NCBI RefSeq assembly: GCF_905404315.1
Contig: NC_066310.1
Coordinates: 2,480,001 to 2,544,000 of the forward strand
Length of the DNA: 64,000 bases
Origin: Leptidea sinapis
Lineage: Eukaryota; Arthropoda; Insecta; Lepidoptera; Pieridae
Reading direction: 5' to 3'
Shown here: piece after piece, positions 11,778 to 23,900 of the stretch
Layout: the number at the start of each line of letters is the position of its first letter
Position numbering within the stretch: position 1 is the first letter of the stretch
Translations under genes and position numbers: made by a program
Notes under the pieces: model-generated
Told to the model about the DNA's origin: nothing
Databases searched by the model: none
The model's input: only the letters and a program-made list of their open reading frames with translations

Positions 11778-12187
11778 GAGACCCCGCAAACTGCAGACTT
11801 TTGATCGGCCGATAGTTTGGTTGGTTTCTTAATCAGTATGAAGATGTATGAGAGTGCGCACATTATAACGATTCGGTATTGGCCGACAAAAAAGTTTGAT
11901 GGGCTACACGATTGCCTTCAAACTGAACCGTCAGCAAACTATCGGCCGACTGTTAAATCAGTACAGTGCTCTTCTAGGCGCGCACACCACCGATTATTTA
12001 GTCGGCCAGACTCATCAATAGCCGATTTAAAACTAATAGCGAATCGTCCCTAAAACTGTCGGCCGATAGTTGTCTAGTGTGCGCACTCATCACAGACCCA
12101 ACTGTTTAGTCGGGCCAGTGTGCGCACTTAACAGCCGAACTCAACCAAACTATCGGCCGATCGAAAGTCTGCAGTTTGTGGGGTCTC
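11778..12187. mobile_element. 410-bp Harbinger-type MITE with 46-bp TIRs
   Basis: The left end GAGACCCCGCAAACTGCAGA and the right end, its inverse with few mismatches, extend for about 46 bp and include ATCGGCCGATAGTTTGGTTG. TTA flanks both sides (11775-11777 and 12188-12190), which fits the TWA duplication of PIF/Harbinger. The inside has repeated TCGGCC motifs and several TGTGCGCAC blocks in both orientations. It has no coding capacity; a transposase would act in trans. Confidence 0.75.
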
Positions 12188-12593
12188 TTATAGTCCAATG
12201 CTTTATGTCGATAGGTTATTGAAATGTATGTAAGCGTAAAAGGATAGATTTGTCTACCTCTAGTAAGTTAAACTTAGGCTAGATAGGTTATTGAAAACGG
12301 CCGTTAGATAGTCTCCTGCTTAGATAGATAGATAATTAGATATAACCAATAAATACAGGCCAGGAATATTAGTTTAGTGTGCGTGACAAGCTTCGTCTGA
12401 CACTCGCGATTTGTATGCACTTTGTGTTAGTGTGCGTGAATTGCTCAAAATAGAGGTTAGTTCTAAACTCAATTTTTTTCGACGTTTTCACATCTGTCAT
12501 AGTCTATCTAGACGTATAAATGATTTAAGCTTAAATATTACAATACCGTATGCATCGTAACCGAATGCAAATCAAATAGATATAAAAAAAACT

Positions 12594-12792
12594 TTAAAGA
12601 GATTCAATATAAATACTTTATAGGCAAATTATAATTGTTCGATTAGCGTTAAGGTACATATTTAAAAAAATATAAGTGTATACTACCTACCTTCATCGCA
12701 TAATCAAAAATAAAATAACTTATATAAACACACATAATTTTCAACAAACACCAAAAATATAAGTATAAAATATTTCATCAGAGATCGTATTA
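12594..12792 (+). repeat. Direct repeat, second copy (interrupted by mariner)
   Basis: Parallels 11424-11638; its continuation TCCGCTGGAA resumes at 14082 after the mariner. Together the copies show a duplicated or multi-copy host segment. Confidence 0.7.
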
Positions 12793-14080
12793 CGAGGACT
12801 GCACTAAAAGTATCGGGAATGGAATATTTCCACTGTTCCTGTCATATTAAAATCTTTTTAATTGAAAACTCCTTGGTTTTAAAAATCGAATACCATTTAT
12901 CTATTTAAAAAAAAATATCGGTCTTGTCACAAGGTCTTATCAAATTTCTTTAGTCGTTGAGAAAATGCAATTGACTCGATAAAATTCTAGAGCGATGATT
13001 TATTATGACTTTCGAAGTGGTTTAACACAAAAACAGTGTGTTGACCGGATGAGATCTGCATTTGGTGATGAAGCCCCATTCAAAACCACAATTTATTGCT
13101 GGTTTGCTGAATTTAAACGTGGACGTGTCAAGCTCAGTGATGATCCCTGTCAAGGTCGTCCAAAAACTGCAGTCACCAAAGAAAACGTTGATGCTGTGCG
13201 TAAGCTGATTGAGTAAGATCGACATGTGACATACCGCGAAATTCAGGCAACTTTAGACATTGGCATAAGTCAAATACAAATAATGTTGCAGGAACAATTA
13301 GGCGTAAAAAAGTTGTTTTCCTGATGGATACCGTATTTGCTCTGTGAAGAGCAAAAAGCGGCTCGCGTTAATTGGTGCGTCAGAAATCTCGAAAGATTCC
13401 ACGCAGGATCCTCAAATGCTGTATACAACATCGTATCAGGCGACAAATCCTGGATATACGCGTACGAACTCGAAACAAAAAACCAGTAACGAGTTTGGGT
13501 CTTCGAAAATGAGTTAAAGCCAACAAAAAATTAATCGTTCACGGAGTGTTGCAAAAAAAATGGTGGCCACGTTTGTCTCCAAATCCGGCCATGTTGCGAC
13601 TATTCCTCTTGAGGGACAAAGAACGGTTAATGCAGAATGATATGCTAGCATTTGTTAGCCACAGGTCGTTTCTGAACTCCGTAAAGAGAACTGCAACCGC
13701 CGCATCATCCTCCATCACGACAATGCGAGTACTCACACCGCGCACAGAATAAAAGAGTTTTTAGAGCAAGAAAACATAGAATTATTAGACCATCCGCCGT
13801 ACAGCCCCGACCTAAGCGCTAATGATTTCTATACTTTCCCTAAAATAAAGAATAAATTGCATGGTCAGAGATTTTCATCACCTGAAGAAGCTGTGGACGC
13901 CTACAAAACGGCCATTTTGGAGACCCCAACTTCCGAATGGAATGGTTGCTTCAATGATTGGTTCCATCGTATGGAAAAATGTGTCAAATTTCGCGGAGAA
14001 TATTTCGATAAGCAATAAATACATTTTTAAATAGTAATGTTGTCACTTCCTTGATTCTCGATACTTTTAGTGCAGCCCTC
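12793..14080 (+). mobile_element. Mariner transposon, decayed
   Basis: The left end CGAGGACTGCACTAAAAGTA and the right end (inverse of GAGGGCTGCACTAAAAGTAT) are mariner-style TIRs of about 28 bp. The left TA target is at 12791-12792; on the right the expected G+TA is reduced to a single A. Total length of about 1.29 kb is normal for mariner. Confidence 0.9.
12995..14018 (+). pseudogene. Mariner transposase pseudogene (DD34D)
   Basis: A cut-and-paste transposase, broken by stops (first at 13216) and frameshifts. The N-terminal helix-turn-helix is readable (MIYYDFRSGLTQKQCVDRMR; then EFKRGR). The catalytic residues are all still readable across frames: GDKSWIYAYE with the first Asp (13440-13470), HHDNASTHTA with the second (13717-13746), and SPDLSANDFY with the third (13802-13832). 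There are 34 residues between the last two Asp, which is the canonical mariner spacing. The C-terminus reads to FDKQ and a stop at 14016. The length without breaks would be close to the usual 345 aa. Confidence 0.9.
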
Positions 14081-14083
14081 ATC

Positions 14084-14815
14084 CGCTGGAATGAATGAAT
14101 ATTAGTGTGTGTATGTATGTATTACATACACATACATAAGTTTTTCTACACCCAAGTTTATGGCCGCTATCCCGAGATATCGCCAAAATAGCGCATAATT
14201 GAATCCATTTCTTAACAGTTAATAAAAAGATTTTATTTTTACAAAAAATGATAATATGCCTACAGAATATGAGAAGAAAATTTCATTTTAATAGACATTG
14301 CGAAAAAAAATCACCAAAGTACATCTAACTCTTATAGTTGAAGCCATGTTAATCATTCAATCTAAATAAAAATTGTATTAAAAATTATTAACTGTTTACC
14401 AATAATATTTAACATGACATTGTTTTGTTATTTTTGTAAAGAAAATTTTATTGTGTTTGTAATAAATTAAATTGCCTCAAATTCTGAATTAAAACTATGG
14501 CGATCTTGTACGAGAGAGGTAACCTAGCTCCCTTCGATTCGTCAAGGCCATTCGTTCGGCCCCCAACCTTTATCAATATATTTGCAATGGAATTCTCACT
14601 AAGCTTTCCAATTTCTGAGCCAAATGCCGTGTAAAAATATTTAATGGCAAGACTAGGTATAGTTATAAAAGTAAATTAGGTTTATAGATTTATGAAATTT
14701 AATACACAGCAATAAAATACTAAAACCTCTTTTTAACGGCTTAGTATTTTTAAAAGAGAAAATATGAGATCACTTCGATTTCGTCTGTCAAGACTGTAAA
14801 TGTAAATGATTGATA
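14084..14815. other. Gene-free stretch right of mariner
   Basis: Apart from the resumed direct repeat at 14082-14095 and a TATG-rich inverted tract at 14105-14145, I see only AT-rich DNA. Confidence 0.45.
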
Positions 14816-15275
14816 TAATATTGACACACTTTTACACAAATTATCTAGTTACAAACTAGGCATAGCCTGTACTATGGGTGCCAGACAACGATATATTTAA
14901 TACAATATACTTACTTAAACATACATAAATACATATAAACATACATGACTAGTTGGATGGATGTTTATTTCCGAGTCATGGATGTTTAAAAATGTATTTA
15001 TGTATGTTTATATGTATGTTTATATGAATTTATGTATGTTTAAGTAAGTATATTGTATTAAATATATCATTGTCTTGTAACCCATAACACAGGCTATAGA
15101 TGCTTAACTTGGGGCAAGATAATTTGTGTAAAAAGTGTGTCAATACTATTATTATGACTCGGAGAGATACATCCGTATTCATCATATAAATATGTGTACC
15201 TACGGGGATTCGAACCCGGGACCTCTAGCTCAGTAGGCAGGATCATAACCACTGGGCTATATAGGTCGTCTAATA
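14816..15275 (-). repeat. tRNA-headed SINE with a second copy nested inside
   Basis: The outer copy runs on the minus strand: tail at 14816-14950, head at 15150-15275 (tRNA-like with inverse B box GGGATTCGAACCCGGGACC). Between them, 14955-15148 is a plus-strand body of the same family (ATGGATGTTT..., TTGTAACCCATAACACAGGC, TTTGTGTAAAAAGTGTGTCA). Other copies: 27520-27650, 38572-38785 (-), and the interrupted 56640-57955. Confidence 0.75.
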
Positions 15276-16937
15276 CTGAAAAGACTGGAATGCGTGGAGA
15301 GAAATTAAGTTGGAATTAAGATAAAAAAAAACTAATATCTGACGTGTCAGTGCCTAACTTAAAGATTAAAAAATCAAACTTTAACATAGAACTCAAATAA
15401 TTGGTACATTTTTAATATACTGAATTACCATACTATTGTAGTACTCAGGCAGTTGGAACTAAATATATATTGAATATATAATATATATATATTAGGTTTT
15501 TGAAAAGGTTCTTGACTGATTTTTTTTTCAGAAAGAAAAACAGCTGGAAACAACGTTGTGCTTGTGTTTTTTTTCTTTTTTGAAGTAAAAATTCTTTACT
15601 CTCGACTTGGGCAAGCTGGTGAATGCGTGACGAGAGCGTTACAAAAACTGTGATCGGGCGAGGCAAAGGGAGTTGAGATTTTTTTTTAATTTAATGAAAA
15701 TATATTAACAATATTTTTTTTTATCATTTTTGTGGAATGTGTTTATAGAACTATTTTTTAAATAAAATTTTAGTCAATTATATTTTTGAAATAAACATAT
15801 TTTTTGTTTAAATAGTTTTCTTTGAAGTATTCGTTTTTATACATGTACTATGTGTCGCAGCACACATTTCGACTATTACTTTTTGAAATATAATCATGAT
15901 GTAAAAAATAAATTAGAGGATCTTATTTTGTCGTAAATTTAAACTTAAAGCCGTTTTGCCGCCCACGTGGATCGTAAATCTTGTATGCTGTGTTCAACTC
16001 TCAGGTTGTGGCTTCATCTACAGGATCTACTTTACAGTTGATTACCAGCTCAACCCCAACATTTGTATATTAGGAAATTGACTTGAGATGTCGCTCGACT
16101 TGTTGATCAGCCACATAAAGATGGATTCTTTATGGACTCGGAATTTCTAAAAAAACTTTTTTCGAGTACCGCATCATTCATAAATTTTGTTTACAAATTT
16201 AATTTGATATTTATTCTATTTTAAGCAATCACTTTTTAATTTAAGATTTATAATTAACTTGACTATACTTCTGTGGTAGTCCAATACTAGTGCATTAATT
16301 TATTTTCATTTATTGCATATTAGCGAGGGATTTAAGAGTAGAAAACGGTTTATATCGATTTCCGAAAATAAGTCCTATGGAAAAAAGTTAAATAGGTACT
16401 AGGAGGTAGTAGGACTTGTAGTATTGCCGGAAATCGAGATAAAACGATTTTTTCCAGTAAACCCTACCACCCTTCCACTTCCCGACCTCAGATTGCTCGT
16501 AATTTATTTTTTCTTTCATTTTTGTTATATTCTCATCCTTTTCTAATGGGTTTCACCCTACTATTATTTTAATTTTCACTTTTTACCATTTTCAAAGGCT
16601 TCAGCCCTGGTCTAATTAGAAATATCATTACTTGTTATGCTTTCTTTATTTCATGTTGAAGTCCACAGAGTGTCTCACTTTCTTTCTTAGTTAAAACTCT
16701 ATGAAATGTATATCAGCCTAGTTTGATTGGTTTTGCTCTTGCAATATTTGTTTTAATTGGTACTAAGTTACATATAAGAATTAAGGCTTCAAACTACTAG
16801 AAGATGCGATACATAGCTATACATACTAAACACAAATAAAATGGACTAAGGCCGAACCCCCGAACTAATATTTTAATACGTCGCAAATATGAAAGCAGAG
16901 AAGAGTTAATGGAAAGGACAGAATAAATATATTGTAA
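15276..16937. other. Gene-free stretch with old repeat tracts
   Basis: The TATA-rich frame at 15445-15666 is low complexity. 16163-16200 is a SINE tail. About 16470-16620 (GCTCGTAATTTATT ... CATTTTCAAAGGC) reappears diverged at 61500-61615, so it is a repeat of unknown class. Confidence 0.45.
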
Positions 16938-17075
16938 ATGGCGGAAAGTCGGCCTCACATGGAGTAAGTACTGTTCTCACCTCTGTGCGGGCACTCCCCA
17001 GTAAGAGCTCCTTCCATTTGACTCGCATACAACAAACAGCGGCTTGAATCATCGACGTTCTAATCATCTCTTATT
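16938..17075 (+). pseudogene. Jockey-type LINE RT C-terminal fragment
   Basis: Reads as a decayed form of the RPHMEY...CxHLWxGxPQ...FDRxQ tract seen at 8880-8990. Stops interrupt it. Confidence 0.55.
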
Positions 17076-17277
17076 AGTATTTATTACTTCTGTACAAATA
17101 ATGAGACCGCTCAAGGCCCGCGCGAGGGTATATTTTATATCAATGATTAAAAAATCTATCAATGTATCAAAAAGCTAAGTGGTACTAAAATATAATATTG
17201 TTCGTCGGCTTAAACTTAACAACTAGGAATAGAAAATTTATTGAAGTAGGCGTTGCTTTGCGGAAATCAATAATTAT

Positions 17278-17471
17278 ACAAATGATTTAAGTTTTCTTTA
17301 GTGTTAATTCCGCCAATATTTGTTTTTAAATAGTTCGACACGTGTTTCGCCTCTACACGAGGCATCCTCAGGACGTGTTGTCTCGCCAAAATCTGGCACG
17401 AGACTGAAGTTATTGAGTCTTAAAAACAAATATTGGCGGAATTAACACTAAAGAAAACTTAAATCATTTGT
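17278..17471. mobile_element. Foldback element with perfect 51-bp inverted repeats
   Basis: Arms 17278-17328 and 17421-17471 are exact reverse complements over 51 bp and enclose a 92-bp core (TTCGACACGTGTTTCGCCTC ...). A second copy in opposite orientation lies at 26693-26905. Similarity between the two copies also continues outside the arms on one side (17232-17277 against 26906-26955), so the full element is longer than the foldback. Confidence 0.75.
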
Positions 17472-17670
17472 ATAACTAGACATAGTTCGTTTCACATACA
17501 AGTTCCCTAGGTTTGTCATCATTGCTCTCTAGTGAATAATAGTGCACCTACATACGATTTTCCGTTCCTTAACCTCACAGTATTTGATCAATGTTAGGAG
17601 AATCCACTAACCTTAACTTTACTCAGTACTGCCAACTTAACAGACGAAGCTAACTGCAGTCAGTATTATT

Positions 17671-17870
17671 TTCGATACAAAATTGACATATGCAACGTCA
17701 CTAATTGCTATTGAAGGCTTAAAACGGCTTGAACTCTCAGCCGTAAAATGAATTTAAAAAATATATAATTCTTCGATAGTAAATTGACATATGTAACGTC
17801 ACTTTTACTATTGAAGGTTCAAAATCTCTTATACCCTTAGCCGTGAAATGAATTAAAAAAAAATATGATT
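17671..17870 (+). repeat. Two-unit tandem repeat, period 101 bp
   Basis: Both units start TTCGATA at 17671 and 17772, then share AAATTGACATATG, AACGTCACT, CTATTGAAGG and AGCCGT.AAATGAATT. The tract ends about 100 bp beyond the stop codon of the TECPR2 homologue, in its presumed 3' flank. Confidence 0.65.
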
Positions 17871-17967
17871 GACAATAATTATCAAAATTCGCATTGCCAC
17901 TGACATCAAAAGCGCAAGTTGATCGAGCCTTTTTATGGAGGCGCCGAAGGTTTTAGGAAAATTACAT

Positions 17968-20900
17968 TTAAATAACTTCCCATTCGCTATCTAATTGTTC
18001 GTCGGGAGAGACGGGATCATCTTTAACGCAATCTTTTACACTTAACCTTAATTCTAAATTGTCTAGATTCCAGTTATTAGGCAATTGGACTATTTTTGGA
18101 ACTAGATCTTCAATTATTGCCGCCTTCTTTTCTTCCACTTTCGGATTCTTTGGTGTGGGTTTATGACTAACCGTTTTCTCGATGTCATTTTTAGTTACGG
18201 TTTCGTGTCTGAACTCGTCAGGCTCATTAAGTGGTTCTACTTCACTTGATTTGATACTCAGCGATTCCAAATTCAACATCTTCGCTAGAATTTTCTCTTT
18301 TTCTTCGATTTGCTTCTCGAGCTGGTCGTCAGTTTGGTCTGGCCTGTTCCTGCAAAATCATTTATTTTGAAATATTTTAGTGTTTTGTTTGTTCCTTTAA
18401 ACTTTTCACCAAAGAAAGAGACTTTAAGCTTGTTTGGCTGTTCAATATTTTAATGGAATAGGATATAATTTTCAAACAATGTGTCAGCCTTAAAAAAAAT
18501 TTAAAAGCTGTCAAAAATCCTTAACACCCCTTTCAGCGTTATACTTGCAAAATCGATAGATATTTGCTAAAATGATAATAATTAGTTATTTTCTTACTAG
18601 ATAGATAGATAGATAAGTACAAAACAAATGTTCTTGGAAGAAAGTGAAGAGATTGGACTACTAGCTATAAAGAGGCCCTCGACTTTATCTCGCACCAGCA
18701 AAATACACCCACTTAGAAATCTACTCTTAGTCGCAAATGCAGTACTTTTTCAAAATTATGATTTCAGAATATTTATTATCTCAATAAGAATACAAATTCA
18801 CTTACTGAGATATTTAAACTAACATGATACACATAGTTATTGAGCGGCAAATCGTAGTGTATATGAATACATATTTTAAGTCGTTTTATTTAAAGTTATA
18901 ATAATTACACAGAGTTACAATAAATACTAATTAGGTAGATACATGTATAACGAAATAGGTGGGTAACGTATAAAATAAATGTTTACAGTAATGAATAAAA
19001 TACCTACACTATTTTATTATTTGTTATAATGACAGCTATTAGGGTATTTGTTTATTAAGGTCTCGTTCATAGTCATAGCCGGAAGCGGTCTAACAAATAA
19101 GTTATGAGAAATCCTTCAAAATGTGGTGTTTTAACGTTATTTTTAAAAACATTTAATGATTTAAAATTAGGTTTAATATTATGGAATAATAAAGCAATTT
19201 GGAATACGTTGGATGAGGGCAGCGCAGGACCGATCGTCGTGGTAATCTTTGGGGGAGGCCTTTGTCCAGCAGTGGACGTTTTCCGGCTGATGATGATAAA
19301 TTAATCTAACACACAACTAAGTATACACACCCGTATACGCTGATGTTCATGACGCACGGCGTAGTGTAGCTGACGTCACGGCGCACCGGCGTCAACATCC
19401 GCGGCGTGCTGCCGCCGGACCCCTCCCGCCTCCTGCTCCGCCTGCTGTGTATCAGCTCCACCTCACACTGCTTCTCCATTATACTATTATACAGCTTCAG
19501 TTTCTTCTCCAACTCTGCCGACCTAACCCTCCTTATCTCCTCGGCGTCACTCGATACATCTTTAAACTCGTTAATGATCGATTCTAGAACGTTCTCCGAC
19601 ACTTCGTGCGGCAAATGTTTGATCGGCGGCAGCTCGAAGCATTCCTCGCCCGGCACGACGGCCCCCATGTCTAACGTCTCGTTGCGGGTTAACATGGCTA
19701 TAGGTTGTTCTAGAACCGATGCGATGTACGGTACCGTTTGGTCTAAATGTGTAAAATCTCGAACTGTATTCACCGCTTGCTGGAGTGACGTCGTGAGCGA
19801 TTTCGTCATCAGACTTGTTGGATCGTCTGTTAGGGCCAAAAGTCAAACCGTTAGTTATAAAGTAAAAAAAATATAAAAGCGACATCCAACAGAGCCATTG
19901 CCCAAAGTAACACCAACAAGCGGTAAAATATAACTGCCATAGAGATTGTCAATTGTCAATATGGACAGTTTAGATTATGTACTTTCTTTAAAAAGAATTT
20001 GGCTGTATTGAGTGAAATAAAAATGCAAAAATAAACAATAATATATATTTATATAAGTATCAATGGCCTTGCTGATATCGTTACAAAAAATAATAATAAA
20101 AAATGACTAAAGACTAGACTAGATCTATAAAATTCATATTTCTTGGTAAACTACCACATAACGTGGATCGAAACAACAAAATTAAAAAAAAAATGTTCAG
20201 TAACGTAAAATACATTTTTTTTTATTTCTTCCACGGTATGTGGAGTTAAAATTAACGGATAAGCGCAAATAATATAAAAATTAACTAAAACATCCTTAAC
20301 TTTAAAGCATTCTAAAATCAAAACATCCTTTTATTACTACTGTAGTAAAAATAGTTTGTTAGTCAGATTTTTTTGTTTACATATAGTAACGGTTGCTTCA
20401 CATAAAGAGTGATTGAATACAAAATTACAGTGGAAATAGTGCATATATCCGATAAAAACATTTATAAATCGATATCTGTAATCGGTATAAGAAATTAAAA
20501 AAAAAGGTCACTGATGGTATTTTCATGCGTCATGTGCTACGATGCAAAACATAAACTTGACGGTAGTTGTGAAAATTTGTTATATTACCCTTATAGTAAT
20601 AAAGTAAAAAACGCTTTTTTGGTGCGTTTTCAGCCTATAGTTTTAGTAACTTGGTTTTAGTAACTAGAAGCGAAACTAATACTATAACGATATAAAATAG
20701 AACGTCTTATTGTTTTTTTCTTGCATTACGGTACGTTTTATTGATAATAAATAATATAATTTATCAGTACCGATTAATATTTTTTTTCTTCCTTATCGAC
20801 AATTTCGCAATAATAGTGGTACAACACTACTACTGTCAAGTCTTTGTGAATTGCGCCAGCGGGGGTTAGGAGTACTACAGAAATTTAAATTTGGGATTGG

Positions 20901-23900
20901 TCTAACGCAAAGGGTTATTAATGCTACTTCCACAAACGGAAAGGGCTCCCGCGCCTCGGGATGCCATAGATCGGCGCCATCTTGCCGCGCGCGAGGCTTC
21001 TATTTTAGCGCATTTATTTTACGTGCATTAATAGATTGCTTATAATTAAGATGATATGAAATAATATATAAGAAAACTATTGAAACAAGCTATAAGACCA
21101 TGCAAATCTTATAAACAAAATGAGAGTCAGAACTTGGTCAGGGCGTAGTGTGCCGAACTCCACTTACGATTTTGGTGTATATGAAAGATCTAGTGTCAAA
21201 TGGCACTGGTCGATTTTGACTAGCTAAGATATTGATACAAATAAATTTGTAGTACCTAATTTAATCGTAATCGTGAAGTTGTATGTGTATCATGGTGTAA
21301 GTGCACTATAGACGTTTAAACTATATCAAGTACAGTGTACAGCTACCTTTATTTGTATTAATACTTTACTATGCTATAAACAACCGTTTTTTAAGTTAAT
21401 ATTATATATAATTAGGTAATATAAAATTAAATATATATAATGGCATTAGGAAGCACTTTGATTGGTCGATTTTGTGACGTTTGCTTGACATGTACATAAT
21501 AATATATTTGCTTGACTAACCACGTAAAATCACAACCAACCATTATTTAATTTCACTTTTTAATACTTAGTTACAAAGTATTATAAACTAATTATGAAAA
21601 ATACTTTCTTAAATAATGAAAAGCTCTGTCATAAATACAGCAATAAGTCAGCCAACATAATTGTAAGATAAAGCCTATAAATTGTTAATGGCATATATAG
21701 TACTTTTCTAACTTAAAAACAGTGCAGTCCAAAAACACAAATGGAATGGATAACTTAAATCTAAACTGATTAAAGCATTATTAAGTACTCAGAGAAAATG
21801 TTCTTAAGTACAATTAATATGTTACTTCCAATAGAACGAGAGGCGAATTGGAATGGCCAAAACAGACACAGCTCAGCTGGGTGTGGAAGGACAGAAATAT
21901 CACCAATCGGACGAAAATTCACCTGGTCCGCTCTCTTGTCTTTCCCATCGCGCTCTATGGAGCTGAAACTTGGACCTTGAAATTGGCTGACAGACAATAG
22001 ATTGACGCGTTTGAGATGTGGTGTTGGCGCCGCATGCTAAGGATACCATGGACGGCTTAACAAAAGTTTTTGTTAACGTACATCGCGGGCCCCGTATAAT
22101 TGATACGGCAGATAGGGCGGTAGCGATAGGTAAATAAATATGAAAAAGCTCGTAACTCAATAAAAACAACAATTTTGTTTTTCCATTGATGTGTCCCGCG
22201 TCGTTCAGAAATCAAATTGAAAGCATAATTTAAAATGAATAACTAATTAGAATCTTTATATTATGTTTCTAACTTTCTCAAGAGGTAAAAAATAAACTTA
22301 ATTTTAGCTAACTATAGTTGGTAGATTAACAACAGTTGTTCACTATCTATGAAATTACTTTTATGTTAATTGATAAAGTATGGCGATGGGTTCATTTAAT
22401 ATAAAGTTAATAAACTTTTAAGATATAAAGATATTTATAAGTACTACGTGCTTATTCATGTGTGTACACGGAAGAAGTTGCGGGTATCAGCTAGTATAAA
22501 ATAAAGTTATGATTACATAATATATAATTACTAGTGGACCCGACAGACGTTGTCCTGTACACACGTCTTAAATTTGAAAAATCGGTCCAGCCGTTAGGAG
22601 GAGTTCACTAACATACACATGAGCAGGAGAATTATATAATATGGACGGAATTGAGAATCTAAACCAATCTCAAATTCACTGAAACAAACAAAAAAATCAT
22701 CAAAATCGGTCCAGCCTTTTAGGATGTAGTTTAATTGTGAATCTAAACCATTCTCGAATCCACCTGAAGACACACACCAATCTCAAATTCACTGGAACAC
22801 ACAAAAATATCATCAAAATCGGTCGAGCCGTTCAGGGGGTAGTTTAATTGTGAATCTAAACCATCCTCGAATCCACCTGAAGATACACAGAAAGTTTCAT
22901 CAAAATCGGTCCAGCCGTCTAAGAGGAGTTCAGTGACATACACACTCACAGAAGAATTATATATATAAAGATGGTAAAAGAAAATACGTCATAAAAGTAT
23001 AATATTGTTTGATTAACAACAACGATCCCGCATGTGAGGGAGGACCCACACGCTACAGTACTATGTAATCTATGTTGAAAATAAAAATCCAAAGTTTGCG
23101 AAAGTTACAAGACAAAAAAAAATAAGTTAGGCCGCTTTCTTTCCTTCTTCTAGAAATAGGTTTGTTTGATAGATATTTAGTGTGTGGAAGTCAATTGATT
23201 GAAAACACATTAATCGGGGTTATATCAGGGCACGCTACATCTGAGGTCGTTTCGCGATACGTTATGACTTAGATCATATTGTCATTGTAATCTAACTAAT
23301 CTAAGTTAAAAAAAAACTGGATGAAAAAAAATAATACATTGAGAAATAATCAACATTTGTAAGATTTACAATAACACAGCGTCCTCCCATAAGTCCTGCA
23401 AGAAAGAGCGAGCGCGCTATATCGGCAAAACTCCTTCTTCGTGACGCGTTCGTGAGCATTGAGGATACAAGCAAGCAATAAGCACAGTGCGGTTAAAATG
23501 CATATAATGTATAGCTTATTTTTAGTATAAGCACTAATGGTGTTATTACAAAAATGTTAAACACGTGTTGAACATTTGTTTTAAAAAAAGTTCTATTACA
23601 AATCAGTGTGTTTCTGTTGTTTAGCATCAATCTTTAGACATCGCTTAAATAGTTAGACACTGTTTAATAAAACACGTGTCTAAGCTATGTTTAAATTATT
23701 TTTTGTAATAACACCGTAAGAAACTATCGCTATGGAAGTACATATCATGGACGGACATATCACATCTAAACTAAATATATAGCTACTACTTCTAAAAAAT
23801 ATTACAAAAATATATTAAAAACCTTGTATACATTGTTTAATATTTCACTACTATTTTTTAATATTAGGAGATAGAAAATAAAATATACAAAATAAAAATT

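Noticed and set aside
13539..13752. Two 68-codon frames on opposite strands
   Set aside because: Out-of-frame readings inside the mariner transposase relic.
19406..19885. Plus-strand 156-codon frame and minus-strand 104-codon frame over TECPR2 exon 8
   Set aside because: Shadows of exon 8 in other frames; the chosen frame alone splices in phase on both sides.
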